64,000 nt of DNA from Pseudomonas sp. IAC-BECa141 (GCF_020544405.1 NZ_CP065410.1:3038001-3102000), one strand, 5' to 3'. Shown: positions 9,241-20,161, counted from the first letter of the stretch. Notes: generated from the sequence alone by a model not told the origin. Translations and numbers: made by a program.

Positions 9241-10167
9241 TTGCCAACCATCCTTGAACCCGGAGAAATCGAAGCGGCCGCCAGTTCGCCGCCGTTTCTG
9301 CACTTGCCACCGCACAACCTGTTCATGTTGCGGGCCCGGCGTCTTGAACGTTTGGCCGAAGGTCATCCGCTGGCCGACTACCTGCAGTTGATTGCCGGGC
9401 TGTGCCAAGTCCAGCAGCAGATCCTCGATGATCCGCCCTCGACCGCGTCGCTTGATGAACAGCGGCTCGAAGTCTGCCGGCAACACGGCATGCCGCCGTT
9501 CGCCGCCGACACATTGATTCGCGAGGACACCTGGCAGCTTTATCTCGAAGCCTTGCTGCAGCGTTATGTCGCCCCCGAGCAACCTGCTGTGGTCGAGGCC
9601 GTGACCACGCTGCGCCTTGCCAGCCCCGGCCAGTTGCGCGCCTGGGCCGTGGCGCTGGTCAGCGGCCAATATTCGCTGGTGCCCGCGGCGCTGGTGCCGT
9701 TTCTCGGCGCGGCGCTGCAAGCGGCGTGGAGTCATTGGCTGCTCAGCGCAGCGAATCTGCAACTGACACCCGGCGACAGCCTCAGCCAGTGCCCGGCCTG
9801 TGGTTCGCCGGCCATGGCCGGGGTGATCCGCCATCGCGGCAAGCACAACGGCCTGCGTTATCTGGTGTGTTCGCTGTGTGCCTGCGAATGGCATGTGGCG
9901 CGGGTCAAGTGCGTGTATTGCGAACAGAGCAAAGGGCTTGAATACCTGAGTCTTGAGGATGACCGCCACGCCGCCAATCAGGCGCCGTTGCGCGCCGAAG
10001 TCTGTCCGGGCTGCAACAGCTATCTGAAGCTGCTGTATCTGGAAAACGACGCGGAGGGCGAGGCGCTGTCGGCAGATCTGGGCAGTCTGCTGCTCGACAT
10101 GCGCCTGGCTCAGGACGGTTATCAGCGGCTGGCGCCGAATCTGCTGCTGGCACCAGGAGACGAATGA
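9241..10167 (+). CDS. fdhE: Formate dehydrogenase accessory protein FdhE
   Basis: A 308-residue cytoplasmic maturation factor of the FdhE family. The C-terminal half carries rubredoxin-like cysteine pairs: CPACGSP near residue 182, CSLCACEW near 208, CVYC near 222 and CPGC near 255. FdhE proteins are required for an active Tat-exported formate dehydrogenase and are thought to act on the Sec-containing alpha subunit before export. The start is a TTG at 9241, three bases after the fdnI stop, with AAGGG about eight bases upstream; no ATG fits the conserved N-terminus. The weak start codon may lower its expression relative to the structural subunits. Confidence 0.93.
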   Translation: MPTILEPGEIEAAASSPPFLHLPPHNLFMLRARRLERLAEGHPLADYLQLIAGLCQVQQQILDDPPSTASLDEQRLEVCRQHGMPPFAADTLIREDTWQLYLEALLQRYVAPEQPAVVEAVTTLRLASPGQLRAWAVALVSGQYSLVPAALVPFLGAALQAAWSHWLLSAANLQLTPGDSLSQCPACGSPAMAGVIRHRGKHNGLRYLVCSLCACEWHVARVKCVYCEQSKGLEYLSLEDDRHAANQAPLRAEVCPGCNSYLKLLYLENDAEGEALSADLGSLLLDMRLAQDGYQRLAPNLLLAPGDE

Positions 10168-10213
10168 CGCAAGGGTCTACACTCAGGCGCATCGGTTTTT
10201 TCCGGAGTGCCTG

Positions 10214-11623
10214 ATGTCCGTCAGTGTCTTTGCCTTGCGTTTACCTTCCATCGACAGCCTGTTGCGCCATCCCGCGTGTCAGCCATTGGCCGAGCGTTAC
10301 GGGCGCGAGGCGCTGTTGACGGGGTTTCGCCAGTTGTTGGATGACTTGCGCGAAGCCGTGCTGGCGGGGCAATTGACCGCCGTTGAAATCAGCCCCGAAG
10401 CCCTGGCCGGAAGGGTGGCCGAGCGTCTGGCGTTGAAGCAGCGCAGCCAGGTGCGCCGGGTGTTCAACCTGACCGGCACCGTGCTTCACACCAACCTCGG
10501 GCGCGCCTTGTTGCCCGAAGAAGCCATTGACGCGGTGCAACTCGCGGCGCGCTATCCGTTGAATCTGGAGTTCGACCTGGCCAGCGGCAAGCGCGGCGAC
10601 CGCGATGACCTGATCGAAGGCCTGATCCGCGAACTGACCGGCGCCGAAGCCGTGACCGTGGTCAACAACAATGCCGCCGCCGTACTGCTGACCCTCAACA
10701 GCCTCGGCGCGCGCAAGGAAGGCATCATTTCCAGGGGCGAGCTGATCGAAATCGGCGGCGCGTTCCGCATCCCCGACATCATGAGCCGCGCCGGCGTGCG
10801 TCTGCACGAAGTCGGCACCACCAACCGCACCCATGCCCGCGACTACGAAGCCGCCATCAGCCCACGAAGCGGCCTGATCATGCGCGTGCACGCAAGCAAC
10901 TACAGCATCGAAGGCTTCACCGCCCGGGTCCCGACCGCCGAACTGGCCGCGTTGGCCCATCGGCATGATCTGCCGCTGCTGGAAGATCTTGGCAGCGGCA
11001 GTCTGCTGGATCTGACTCGCTGGGGCCTGCCGGCGGAACCGACGGTGCGCCAGGCGCTGCTCGATGGCGCCGACATCGTCACCTTCAGCGGTGACAAATT
11101 GCTCGGCGGCCCGCAGGCGGGGGTGATCGTCGGGCGCAAGGAGTTGATCGCGAAGATCAAGAAGAATCCGCTGAAACGCGCGTTGCGGGTCGACAAACTG
11201 ACCCTGGCCGCACTGGAAGCGGTGCTCGGTCTCTATCGCGACCCGGATCGTCTGGCCGAACGTTTGCCCAGCCTGCGCCTGCTGACCCGGCCGCAAGCCG
11301 AGATTCTGGCCCAGGCCGAACGCCTGCAACCGGCCATGTCCGAATTGTTGGGCGAGGGCTGGACCGTCACCGCAGAACTTGCGCTGGGCATGATCGGCAG
11401 CGGAAGCCAACCGGTGGCACGCCTGCCGAGCGCAGCGCTGTGCCTGCGCCCGCAGGTATCGAAACGCCTGCGCGGACGTAGCCTGCTGAACCTGGACGCC
11501 GGGTTGCGCGCCTTGCCGATCCCGGTGCTCGGGCGCATCGATGACGACGCGTTGTGGCTGGATCTGCGGCAACTCGACGATGAACCGGCGTGGCAGGCGC
11601 AACTCGGGCAATTGCAAACGTGA
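10214..11623 (+). CDS. selA: L-seryl-tRNA(Sec) selenium transferase
   Basis: A 469-residue PLP enzyme that converts seryl-tRNA(Sec) to selenocysteyl-tRNA(Sec) with selenophosphate. The PLP lysine is Lys295 in [13 protein letters not shown], the same position as in E. coli SelA, and the N-terminal region contains the conserved [16 protein letters not shown] segment. Start ATG at 10214 has CGGAG upstream. The stop overlaps the selB start by four bases. Its position directly after fdhE keeps the Sec synthesis machinery with its only visible client gene. Confidence 0.97.
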   Translation: MSVSVFALRLPSIDSLLRHPACQPLAERYGREALLTGFRQLLDDLREAVLAGQLTAVEISPEALAGRVAERLALKQRSQVRRVFNLTGTVLHTNLGRALLPEEAIDAVQLAARYPLNLEFDLASGKRGDRDDLIEGLIRELTGAEAVTVVNNNAAAVLLTLNSLGARKEGIISRGELIEIGGAFRIPDIMSRAGVRLHEVGTTNRTHARDYEAAISPRSGLIMRVHASNYSIEGFTARVPTAELAALAHRHDLPLLEDLGSGSLLDLTRWGLPAEPTVRQALLDGADIVTFSGDKLLGGPQAGVIVGRKELIAKIKKNPLKRALRVDKLTLAALEAVLGLYRDPDRLAERLPSLRLLTRPQAEILAQAERLQPAMSELLGEGWTVTAELALGMIGSGSQPVARLPSAALCLRPQVSKRLRGRSLLNLDAGLRALPIPVLGRIDDDALWLDLRQLDDEPAWQAQLGQLQT

Positions 11624-13530
11624 TCATCGGCACGGCAGGGCACATCGACCACGGCAAGACGTCATTGCTGCAAGCGCTCACGGGGCAAACCGGCGACCGC
11701 CGCCCGCAGGAACGCGAACGCGGCATGACCATTGACCTCGGTTATCTGTACGCAGAACTGGCGCCGGGCGCCGGGCTGACAGGTTTCATCGACGTACCAG
11801 GTCACGAGAAATTCACCCACAACATGCTCGCTGGCGCGCAAGGCATCGATCTGGTGTTGCTGGTGGTGGCGGCGGATGACGGAGTGATGCCGCAGACCCG
11901 CGAGCATCTGGCGATTGTCGAGCTGCTGGGCATCCCCCGGGCGCTGGTGGCGATCACCAAGTGCGATCGGGTTGAAGCGGGCAGGGTGGAAGAAGTCCGC
12001 CGACAGGTTGGAAGCCTTCTGGCGTCTGGCCCCTATGCCGGGGCGCCGCTGTTGACGGTTTCCAGCGTGACGGGCGAGGGTGTCGACGCGTTGCGCCAGA
12101 CGTTGCTGCAGATAGAAAGCGAAGAACGCAGTCGCGACGGTGGATTTCGTCTGGCGATCGACCGGGCGTTCAGTGTCGCCGGCGCCGGCATCGTGGTGAC
12201 GGGGACGGCGCTTTCAGGCGCGGTCGCCGTGGGTGACAGACTCAGCCTCGGCCCGGCGGGCAAAACCGTGCGAGTCAGGGGACTGCACGCGCAGAATCAG
12301 GCCGCCGAGCAGGCATTCGCCGGCCAGCGCGTAGCCCTGAACATCAGCGCGGATCGTCTGGAACTTGGGCAGATTCATCGCGGCCAATGGTTGCTCGCCG
12401 AATGGCTGCACGCACCGACCCAGCGGCTGGACATCGAATTCCGGTTGTTGCCGGGCGAACGGGTTTTCCAGCATTTCCAGCCAGTGCACCTGCATCTGGG
12501 CACGCAGGACGTGATCGCCCGGGTCGCCTTGCTGGAAGGCTCGAGCCTGGCGCCCGGCGAGCGCATGTTTGCGCAACTGCTGACGAACGTCCCGGTGCAC
12601 GGCGTCCACGGTGACCCGCTGATCCTGCGTGACGCCAGTGCCCAGCGAACGCTCGGCGGTGGACGCGTGCTCGATCCCTTCGCGCCAGCCCGTCAACGGC
12701 GCAGCCCGGAACGGCTGGCGCAGCTGCGCGCACTGGCGATCAACTCCGAGCTGGAACAGGCCTTGCCGACGTTGCTGGAATACAGCGAAAGCGGCCTTGA
12801 TCCGCAGCGCCTGGAGCGTCAGTTCAATCGTCCGCGTGAGCGTTGGTCATTGCCGGATAACGTCCGCCTGATCGAAACCCGGCAAGGACCGATGCTGTTC
12901 AATGCGCAACGCTGGGGCATGCTCAAGTTCACCTTGCTGGAGCAACTGGCACGCTTTCATGAGCTGGAGCCCGATCAGATGGGGCCGGATCGCGACCGTC
13001 TGCGACGCTTCAGCGGTTTGAGTGTCGAACGTGCAACGTTCATCAGCCTGCTGGAAGAACTGCTCGGCGCCGGTTCACTGGTCGCCAGCGGCCCGTGGCT
13101 GCATTTGCCCGAGCACCAGGTACGCCTGAGTGCCGACGACGAAACCCTGTGGCAGGCGCTCCAGCCATTGTTCGAACAAAACGGTTTCGATCCGCCGTGG
13201 GTACGCGACATGGCAAAAGTCGTCGACCAGGAAGATGCGACCGTGCGTTTGCTGCTGCGCAAACTGGCGCGCCTTGGCGTGACGCATCAAGTGGTGCGCG
13301 ACCTGTTTGTCACCGACATCACGTTGCGGCAAATGGCGGCGGTGTTGCTGCGCCTGGCTGAAGAAAATCCGCAAATCGAAGTCACGGCATTCCGTGATGC
13401 GCTAGGCTTGGGACGCAAACGCAGTATTCAGATCCTTGAATACTTCGATCGGCTGGGCCTGACCCGGCGCGTCGGCGAAGGCCGGCAGATCCGCTTCGAC
13501 AGTGCGCTGGCCAACTCTGGCGCCAGCTGA
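11620..13530 (+). CDS. selB: Selenocysteine-specific elongation factor SelB
   Basis: A 636-residue translation factor that delivers Sec-tRNA to UGA codons marked by a SECIS. The EF-Tu-like G domain starts at once with [12 protein letters not shown] (residues 4-15), followed by DVPGHEKF and the TKCD guanine-specificity motif. The C-terminal third is a series of winged-helix domains that bind the SECIS RNA (ending [15 protein letters not shown]). The GTG at 11620 overlaps the selA stop and gives the canonical N-terminus; an ATG 30 bases upstream would add ten residues of selA-overlapping sequence and is unlikely. The tRNA-Sec gene follows after six bases. Confidence 0.96.
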   Translation: MIIGTAGHIDHGKTSLLQALTGQTGDRRPQERERGMTIDLGYLYAELAPGAGLTGFIDVPGHEKFTHNMLAGAQGIDLVLLVVAADDGVMPQTREHLAIVELLGIPRALVAITKCDRVEAGRVEEVRRQVGSLLASGPYAGAPLLTVSSVTGEGVDALRQTLLQIESEERSRDGGFRLAIDRAFSVAGAGIVVTGTALSGAVAVGDRLSLGPAGKTVRVRGLHAQNQAAEQAFAGQRVALNISADRLELGQIHRGQWLLAEWLHAPTQRLDIEFRLLPGERVFQHFQPVHLHLGTQDVIARVALLEGSSLAPGERMFAQLLTNVPVHGVHGDPLILRDASAQRTLGGGRVLDPFAPARQRRSPERLAQLRALAINSELEQALPTLLEYSESGLDPQRLERQFNRPRERWSLPDNVRLIETRQGPMLFNAQRWGMLKFTLLEQLARFHELEPDQMGPDRDRLRRFSGLSVERATFISLLEELLGAGSLVASGPWLHLPEHQVRLSADDETLWQALQPLFEQNGFDPPWVRDMAKVVDQEDATVRLLLRKLARLGVTHQVVRDLFVTDITLRQMAAVLLRLAEENPQIEVTAFRDALGLGRKRSIQILEYFDRLGLTRRVGEGRQIRFDSALANSGAS

Positions 13531-13536
13531 GTTCAA

Positions 13537-13632
13537 GGAAGGCAATCGCGCCCGGTGGCGCGGCCGGGCTTCAAACCCGGTTGGGGACGGCATCCGTTCC
13601 CGGGCAGGTTCGACTCCGGCTGCCTTCCGCCA
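13537..13632 (+). tRNA. selC: tRNA-Sec (UCA)
   Basis: A 96-base tRNA with the features of bacterial selenocysteine tRNA: an eight-base-pair acceptor stem (GGAAGGCA with TGCCTTCC), a long variable arm (13581-13603), anticodon TCA at 13571-13573 within the CTTCAAA loop, the T-loop GGTTCGACTCC, and encoded GCCA at the 3' end. It starts six bases after selB and is probably part of the same transcript. Its 3' end is eight bases from the stop of the convergent OprD gene. Confidence 0.97.
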
Positions 13633-13640
13633 TTTTCCCT

Positions 13641-14936
13641 TCAAAAACCCAGCGGGTACTGGATCACCACGTAGATCCGGTCGATATCATCCCCTGCCTG
13701 GGCGCTGTTGGCCCGGTGTGAAACGTGGGACAGCTGCACTGACAAATCCTTGGCCGCGCCGGACTGGACGATGTAGCGCAGATCGATATCGCGCTCCCAG
13801 TGTTTGCCGCCGTCCCCTTGCTGTGGCTGGAATTGCCCGCTGTCCGCGTCGAACGGGTTATAAGCGCCGCCCTTGGGTGCGTGGGTGCCGTCGATGTGGC
13901 CGCCGGAAACATAACGGGTCATGAAGTTCAGCCCCGGAATGCCGAAGGCGCCGAGATCGAGGTCGTAACGCGCTTGCCAGGAGCGTTCGTGGGCACCGTT
14001 GAAGTCGGCGTATTTGATCGAGTTGGCCAGGTAGATCGAGTCGCCACCGACGAAATCGAACGGCGTGTCGCCATTGATGCGTTGCCAGCCGAGCATCACC
14101 GCATGGGCGCCAAAGGTGTATTTGCCCGAGAAACTGAACGCGGTGTTGTCGATGTCGCCGGCCAGCGCCTGACCGGTATCGCGGGTGTGGTAGACGTTGG
14201 CATCGAGCAACAGACCGGACTGTTTGAAATGCAGGTTGGCGTAGTACTGGCGCCAGGTGTCGCTCAGATCGGACGCATACAGCGCGCCACCCACCGGGCT
14301 GTCGCTGAACAGGTCGGTGCCGACGAAACTGATGCTTTCGCCTCGGGTGCTGGCGCCGTAGCCCTGAAAATCGCCTTTGCCGGAAGAACTGTCCTGGTTC
14401 TTGAATGCCGTGAAGCGCCCGGCGACAAGGCGCGCGTTTTCGATCTCGTGGCTGTCGAGCAGAAACCCCGTGGCGTATTCCGGTTGCAGCCGTTTGTCCG
14501 AGGTGTCGAACACCGGCGTTTCCACGGTCATTTCACCGAAGGCGAGGGTAGTCTTCGAGGCCTTGAGCTTCAGCGCACCGCCGGCGCTGGAATAGTCGCT
14601 TGCGCTACGGCCGTCACTGTCCACCGGCAACAGCCCCGTGCCGGAGTGCCCTTTACCGCCATCAAGTTTCAGTCCGTAAAAAGCGTGGGCATCAAGGCCT
14701 AATCCGACGGTTCCATCCGTGAAACCGGATGCAAAAGTGCCGATAAACCCCTGAGCCCATTCCTGTTTGTAGTTTTTGCCGGTGGGTGAGGGCGAGCGGT
14801 AGTCGTTGCTCAGGTAGAAGTTGCGGCTGAGCACTTCGGCCTTGGCGTCGTCGAGAAATCCGCTGGCAAATGCCGAGTCGGCCATTGCGCAATACAAGAG
14901 TGCCAGGGCAAAACGCGGTTGCATGAAAGCTTTCAT
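13641..14936 (-). CDS. OprD family outer-membrane porin
   Basis: A 431-residue precursor with a signal peptide ending near SAFA-SGFLDD, then the OprD-family N-terminal signature (DDAKAEVLSRNFYLSNDYRS) and repeated aromatic beta-strands, ending with IQYPLGF, the terminal phenylalanine of an outer-membrane barrel. OprD-family channels take up basic amino acids, peptides or small acids; the particular substrate cannot be told. It is convergent with the selB-selC unit and is preceded by 87 bases before the GGDEF/EAL gene on the same strand. Confidence 0.9.
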   Translation of the reverse strand: MKAFMQPRFALALLYCAMADSAFASGFLDDAKAEVLSRNFYLSNDYRSPSPTGKNYKQEWAQGFIGTFASGFTDGTVGLGLDAHAFYGLKLDGGKGHSGTGLLPVDSDGRSASDYSSAGGALKLKASKTTLAFGEMTVETPVFDTSDKRLQPEYATGFLLDSHEIENARLVAGRFTAFKNQDSSSGKGDFQGYGASTRGESISFVGTDLFSDSPVGGALYASDLSDTWRQYYANLHFKQSGLLLDANVYHTRDTGQALAGDIDNTAFSFSGKYTFGAHAVMLGWQRINGDTPFDFVGGDSIYLANSIKYADFNGAHERSWQARYDLDLGAFGIPGLNFMTRYVSGGHIDGTHAPKGGAYNPFDADSGQFQPQQGDGGKHWERDIDLRYIVQSGAAKDLSVQLSHVSHRANSAQAGDDIDRIYVVIQYPLGF

Positions 14937-15023
14937 GTGTCAGTGACCGGCCGTGAGGGAAGTCGCCGGATACTGAAGCAAACCGTCGTGCTGCGATTGA
15001 GCGGATGTGCTGAGTCAGCGTCC

Positions 15024-17645
15024 TCAGTTCACCCGGCCTTTTCGCTGTCTGGCAGGCTCGACAGGGGTGGCTCTTGATGCCTGCAGAAGACTGGCGAAGG
15101 CCGCCTTGTCGATCGGGCGACTCATGAAATAACCCTGCACTTCGTTGCATTGATCCTTGCCCAGGATGTCCAGTTGTTCCTCGGTTTCAACGCCTTCGGC
15201 AGTCACGGTCAGCCCCATCGCTTTACCCAGGCCAATGATGGCCTGGACCACCGCCCGATCATTGGCGCCGGTGCTGATGGAAGCAATGAAACGTTTGTCG
15301 ATCTTGATGCCGTCGAACGGGTAGGCGCGCAGATAGCCAAGGGATGAATAACCGGTGCCGAAGTCATCCATGTTCAGGCGCACGCCCAGTTCCTTGAGCG
15401 CGTTCATGGTGGTCAACGCGCCGTCGGTGTCGTTGAGCATGACGTTCTCGGTGATTTCCAGTTCCAGTCGGCTGGCCGGGAAGCGAGTGCCGACCAGCAC
15501 CTCGCGTACATCTTCGACCACATCGCTGATCGCAAACTGCGCGGGGGACAGGTTGACCGACAGCAAAATGTCCGCCGGCCAGGTCAGTGCCGTTTCACAC
15601 GCTTCACGCAGGACCCAGCGGCCCAAGGGGACAATCAGGTCGGTCTGTTCGGCCAGCGGAATGAAGACATCCGGCCCGAGCAACCCTTTGACAGGGTGCT
15701 GCCAGCGCACCAATGCCTCGACCGAGACGATTTTCTTGCCATCGACCGTGTATCGGGGCTGGTAGTGCAGCACAAACTGATTGTTCGTCAGGGCGCGGCG
15801 CAGTTCATCCTCCATCTGCCGGCGCGTCTGGATCTGATCGCTCATGTGCGCTTCGAAATAGCACCAGGTGTTCTTGCCTTCGGATTTGGCCTGGTACAGC
15901 GCAATGTCCGCGCAACGGATCAGCTCGCTGGCAACGTACCCGTGACGCCGGCTCAGGGCGATTCCGACACTGGCGCCGATGTGCAACGGTTGCTGTTCGA
16001 AGAGGATGGGCTGATGCAGGCTGCCGATCAGGCGTGTGCAGAATTTGTCGATCTCCTGATGCGTGTCCATGCCGCAGAGCACCACGACGAACTCGTCACC
16101 GCCCAGACGGGCGACGATATCGTGGTCGCGCGTGCATTCGCGCAAGCGGCTGGCGACTTCTTGCAACACAGCATCGCCTGCCGGATGCCCGAGCGAATCG
16201 TTGATCGGCTTGAAGTTATCCAGGTCAATCATCAGCAGCGACAAAGGCGGGGCGTGCTCCTTGAGTAACAGGGCGTCGTCCAGATAGCGCGACAGCTTGT
16301 TGCGGTTGGGCAGGCCCGTCAGCGCGTCATGCAGGGACAAGTGCTGGATCTGCGCATGGGCGGCGACTTCATCGGTGATGTCGCTGGCCGTGCCGCGATA
16401 ACCGACGACTGCCGCACCCTCCACGATGGGCCTGGCCGAGAGGCGGCAGTGGCGCTGTTGTTCCTTGCGGTCACGGTAGGTGCAGCGCAGGTCGCTGGCG
16501 TTGCTCCCGTCATCGAGTTTTTTCAGCCACAGATCCAGTGGCGTGGTGTCGCAGACCAGCAAGTGCCCGATGTGTTTGCCGATCCACTGGGCCTGCTCAT
16601 AGCCGGTGACTGCACTGAACCGGGCCGACAGATAGGTGATGGCCAACGCTTCATCCACTTCCCAGATCCAGTCGGAAGCCGCTTCGGCCACCGCCCGGAA
16701 GCGCTCCTCGCTGGCTTCAAGGGCGCGGTTGGACGCCAGCAGTGCCTGATTCGAGGCCTGCATCGCTTCAAAACTGTCGTCGACGTAGCGCGAGGAACGC
16801 AGCGCATGGCGAAAGAACCACGCGGTCAGGGCCATCAACACGATCAAAGCGGGGCCGAGGGTAGGCAACAACGACCACAGCAGATGCTGGCCCGGTCGCT
16901 CCAGATCAGCAACGAGGCTGTAGCCGGTACTGTCCAGCGGGACGCGGGGCTGGCCGGGGTCGATGGTGCCATCCGGTGCCAGCTTCAGATTGTTCAGCCC
17001 GTACCCGCTGCCGATCTTGCGCAACTTGGTGGGCGTCAGCTTGTCGACGAAGACCAGCACGGAGGTTTTTTGTGGATCGCCCACCGGACGCTCATCGTTG
17101 GGAAGGATCGCCGCAGCGGTGACCAGCGCCGGCCAGCCTTCGAACAATGAATAAGTACTGACAGGCCTGGTCAGGTCCGGCTGGTTCTGCACTTGTTCCA
17201 CCAGGCTGAGCGCCGGAACCTCAAGAAACTGGCGCATTTGCGCATCGAGCAATTGCCCGCGAACGACGGTGTATTTGGTGCGGTCCCGATCCAGCACGAA
17301 CAGACCGTCATAGCCGTCGTTGGTAAACAGGGTCTTGCCCATGTTCTGCTCGGTGTACGCCCAATTCGTGTCGACTGTGCCGCCCAAACGTTCATACGCT
17401 GTCGTCCAGTAGGCGTAACTGCTGATGTAGTTCTTCGATGCGGTGATCCGGTTTTCCAGCGCTCGCGCCGAATAGAACCGCACGTCGTCGACGTCCTCCT
17501 CATCCAGATGAGTGGCAATACCGAGCAACGCGGCAGTTGCCGCCATCACCCCGGCAATGAACAGAGCACCCACCGCCACAGCCAGACGCCGGGTGACAGG
17601 GCCCTGAAGGTTGGGGAGTGGCGTCGAATGGCTGGAGATATCCAT
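15024..17645 (-). CDS. CHASE4-PAS-GGDEF-EAL cyclic-di-GMP protein
   Basis: An inner-membrane signalling protein of 873 residues. Order of domains: TM helix (about 24-45), periplasmic CHASE4 sensor (about 50-210), second TM helix (about 260-280), PAS (about 310-425), GGDEF (about 430-600) and EAL (about 620-870). The GGDEF motif is intact (RLGGDEF near 515), with an RxxD inhibitory site five residues before it. The EAL motif (SVEALVRW) and the later DDFGTGYSSL loop are also intact, so both c-di-GMP synthesis and breakdown are possible. The ATG at 17645 has AAGGA upstream; a TTG ten codons earlier is weaker. It is divergent from the OsmC-YcaO gene. Confidence 0.92.
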   Translation of the reverse strand: MDISSHSTPLPNLQGPVTRRLAVAVGALFIAGVMAATAALLGIATHLDEEDVDDVRFYSARALENRITASKNYISSYAYWTTAYERLGGTVDTNWAYTEQNMGKTLFTNDGYDGLFVLDRDRTKYTVVRGQLLDAQMRQFLEVPALSLVEQVQNQPDLTRPVSTYSLFEGWPALVTAAAILPNDERPVGDPQKTSVLVFVDKLTPTKLRKIGSGYGLNNLKLAPDGTIDPGQPRVPLDSTGYSLVADLERPGQHLLWSLLPTLGPALIVLMALTAWFFRHALRSSRYVDDSFEAMQASNQALLASNRALEASEERFRAVAEAASDWIWEVDEALAITYLSARFSAVTGYEQAQWIGKHIGHLLVCDTTPLDLWLKKLDDGSNASDLRCTYRDRKEQQRHCRLSARPIVEGAAVVGYRGTASDITDEVAAHAQIQHLSLHDALTGLPNRNKLSRYLDDALLLKEHAPPLSLLMIDLDNFKPINDSLGHPAGDAVLQEVASRLRECTRDHDIVARLGGDEFVVVLCGMDTHQEIDKFCTRLIGSLHQPILFEQQPLHIGASVGIALSRRHGYVASELIRCADIALYQAKSEGKNTWCYFEAHMSDQIQTRRQMEDELRRALTNNQFVLHYQPRYTVDGKKIVSVEALVRWQHPVKGLLGPDVFIPLAEQTDLIVPLGRWVLREACETALTWPADILLSVNLSPAQFAISDVVEDVREVLVGTRFPASRLELEITENVMLNDTDGALTTMNALKELGVRLNMDDFGTGYSSLGYLRAYPFDGIKIDKRFIASISTGANDRAVVQAIIGLGKAMGLTVTAEGVETEEQLDILGKDQCNEVQGYFMSRPIDKAAFASLLQASRATPVEPARQRKGRVN

Positions 17646-17824
17646 CTGCTCGTCCTTGATCCGGTGTCTGTTCAATCTAGAACATCTTCAGCCTGGGGAT
17701 GTTCAGAAGTTGTGCCAGTCGTGTCTGACCGCTCGGACGTCCTTGACCCGAAAGCACAAGACTTCACGCTCAAAAACCGGATAATGGCGGCCAATTTGTT
17801 TAGCTCGCTATTCTGGTAACCCGC

Positions 17825-20011
17825 ATGGAAATCAAGGTCAATTTTCTCGACAACCTCCGACTCGAAGCCAAGTTCGATGACTTCACGGTGGTGGCCGATC
17901 AACCGATCCGTTACAAGGGCGATGGCTCTGCACCGGGTCCGTTCGACTATTTCCTGGCGTCGTCGGCCTTGTGCGCGGCTTACTTCGTAAAGTTGTACTG
18001 CAGCACCCGCAATATCCCGACCGAAAACATTCGTCTGTCGCAGAACAACATTGTCGATCCGGAAAACCGCTACAACCAGATCTTCAAGATCCAGGTCGAG
18101 CTGCCGGCGGACATCTCCGAGAAGGATCGCCAGGGCATCCTGCGCTCGATCGACCGTTGCACGGTTAAAAAGGTTGTGCAGGCCGGGCCAGAGTTTGTGA
18201 TCGAGGAAGTCGAGAACCTCGACGCCGATGCCCAGGCCTTGTTGATGCCGGTTGCAACGTCCGGCGCGGGCACCCGCATTGCCGGCAAGGACCTGCCGCT
18301 GGAGCAAACCATCGCCAATATGTCGGGGATTCTGGCCGACCTGGGCATGAAGATCGAAATTGCTTCGTGGCGCAACATCGTGCCCAACGTCTGGTCGCTG
18401 CACATCCGCGATGCGCAGTCGCCGATGTGCTTCACCAACGGCAAGGGCGCGACCAAAGAAAGCGCGCTGGCCTCGGCGCTGGGCGAGTTCATCGAGCGGC
18501 TGAATTGCAACTTCTTCTACAACGATCAGTTCTGGGGCGAAGAGATCGCCAATGCCGAGTTCGTGCATTACCCGGACGAGCGCTGGTTCAAGCCTGGCGC
18601 CAAAGATGAGTTGCCTGCGGAAATCCTCGACGAATACTGCCTGGGCATCTACAACCGTGACGGCGAACTGCGCGGCTCGCACCTGTACGACACCAACTCC
18701 GGCAACACCCAGCGCGGCATCTGCTCGCTGCCGTTCGTGCGCCAGTCGGACAACGAGGTCGTGTATTTCCCGTCCAACCTGATCGAAAACCTGTTTCTCA
18801 GCAACGGCATGAGCGCCGGCAACACCCTGGCCGAAGCGCAAGTGCAGTGCCTGTCGGAAATCTTCGAGCGGGCGGTCAAGCGCGAAATCCTCGAAGGGGA
18901 AATGGCCCTGCCGGATGTACCGCAAGAGGTACTGGCGAAATACCCGGGCATCCTCGCCGGGATCAAGGCGCTGGAAGAGCAGGGCTTCCCGGTGCTGGTC
19001 AAGGACGCGTCGCTGGGTGGTGAATTCCCGGTGATGTGCGTGACGCTGATGAACCCGCGCACCGGCGGCGTGTTCGCCTCGTTCGGCGCGCACCCGAGCT
19101 TCGAAGTGGCGCTGGAACGCAGCCTCACCGAATTGCTGCAGGGCCGCAGCTTTGAAGGCCTCAACGATCTGCCGCAGCCGACCTTCTCGGGCCAGGCCGT
19201 GACCGAACCGAACAACTTCGTCGAGCACTTCATCGATTCCAGCGGCGTGGTGTCGTGGCGTTTCTTCAGCGCCAAGGCCGATTTCGAATTCGTCGAGTGG
19301 GACTTCTCCGGCAATGGCGAAAACTCCAACGCCGAAGAGGCCGCGACGCTGTTCGGCATCCTTGAAGACATGGGCAAGGAAGTCTACATGGCGGTCTACG
19401 AGCACATCGGCGCCAAGGCTTGCCGCATTCTGGTGCCGGACTACTCGGAGATCTATCCGGTAGAGGACCTGATCTGGGACAACACCAACAAAGCGCTGCA
19501 ATTCCGTGCCGACATCCTCAACCTGCACAACTTGAGCAAGGTCGGCCTGCGCAATCTCGTCAAAGGCCTGGAACACAGCGAGCTGGACGATTACACCGAC
19601 ATCACCACGCTGATCGGCATCGAGTTCGACGACAACACGCCATGGGGCAAGTTGACCATTCTCGAACTGCGCCTGCTGATCTACCTCGCCTTGCAGAAGT
19701 ACGAGCAGGCCAAGGATCTGGTCGAAGCCTTCCTGCAATACAACGACAACACCGTCGAGCGCGGCTTGTTCTATCAAGCGGTCAACGTCGTGCTGGAAAT
19801 GGAGCTGGACGAGGATCTGGAGCTGGAAGACTACGAAGCCAACTTCCGCCGCATGTTCGGCGACGAGCGCATGGATGCGGCGATCGGCTCGGTCAATGGC
19901 AGCGTGCGCTTCTACGGCCTGACGCCGACCAGCATGAAGCTGGAAGGGCTGGATCGGCACCTGCGCCTGATCGAGAGCTACAAGAAATTGCACGCGGCGC
20001 GCGTCAACTGA
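17825..20011 (+). CDS. OsmC domain-YcaO domain fusion protein
   Basis: A 728-residue fusion. Residues 1 to about 140 form an OsmC-like domain (GPFDYFLASSALCAAYFV with the redox cysteine, and a second Cys in IDRCTVKKV). The rest is a YcaO domain (ESALASALGEFIERLNCNFF, EAQVQCLSEIFERAVK, LTELLQGR) with a C-terminal tail. YcaO proteins are ATP-dependent backbone cyclodehydratases or thioamide-forming enzymes; the stand-alone E. coli YcaO has been connected with RimO methylthiolation of ribosomal protein S12. No precursor peptide or maturase gene is adjacent, so this looks like the housekeeping type rather than a RiPP cluster. It is monocistronic and followed by a strong terminator. Confidence 0.92.
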   Translation: MEIKVNFLDNLRLEAKFDDFTVVADQPIRYKGDGSAPGPFDYFLASSALCAAYFVKLYCSTRNIPTENIRLSQNNIVDPENRYNQIFKIQVELPADISEKDRQGILRSIDRCTVKKVVQAGPEFVIEEVENLDADAQALLMPVATSGAGTRIAGKDLPLEQTIANMSGILADLGMKIEIASWRNIVPNVWSLHIRDAQSPMCFTNGKGATKESALASALGEFIERLNCNFFYNDQFWGEEIANAEFVHYPDERWFKPGAKDELPAEILDEYCLGIYNRDGELRGSHLYDTNSGNTQRGICSLPFVRQSDNEVVYFPSNLIENLFLSNGMSAGNTLAEAQVQCLSEIFERAVKREILEGEMALPDVPQEVLAKYPGILAGIKALEEQGFPVLVKDASLGGEFPVMCVTLMNPRTGGVFASFGAHPSFEVALERSLTELLQGRSFEGLNDLPQPTFSGQAVTEPNNFVEHFIDSSGVVSWRFFSAKADFEFVEWDFSGNGENSNAEEAATLFGILEDMGKEVYMAVYEHIGAKACRILVPDYSEIYPVEDLIWDNTNKALQFRADILNLHNLSKVGLRNLVKGLEHSELDDYTDITTLIGIEFDDNTPWGKLTILELRLLIYLALQKYEQAKDLVEAFLQYNDNTVERGLFYQAVNVVLEMELDEDLELEDYEANFRRMFGDERMDAAIGSVNGSVRFYGLTPTSMKLEGLDRHLRLIESYKKLHAARVN

Positions 20012-20060
20012 TGACTTTGATCGGTTGAACGGCCTTTTTTCGTCTGTTGCTCGCACGAAA

Positions 20061-20091
20061 ACAAACGCCCCAACCAAGTCGGGGCGTTTGT
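20061..20091. terminator. Bidirectional rho-independent terminator
   Basis: ACAAACGCCCC (20061-20071) and GGGGCGTTTGT (20081-20091) form an 11-base-pair stem with a nine-base loop. A/T-rich flanks on both sides let it serve both the YcaO gene and the convergent oprB gene. Confidence 0.9.
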
Positions 20092-20161
20092 TGCACTGGC
20101 CTTCAGTGCGTTTTCACACAGTCTGTCCGGGTGCTTTTTTTGTGGTCGCTAAACGTCGGTA

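Noticed and set aside
17672..20077. 801-codon open frame antisense to the OsmC-YcaO gene
   Set aside because: A mirror frame without domains; the plus-strand gene is unambiguous.
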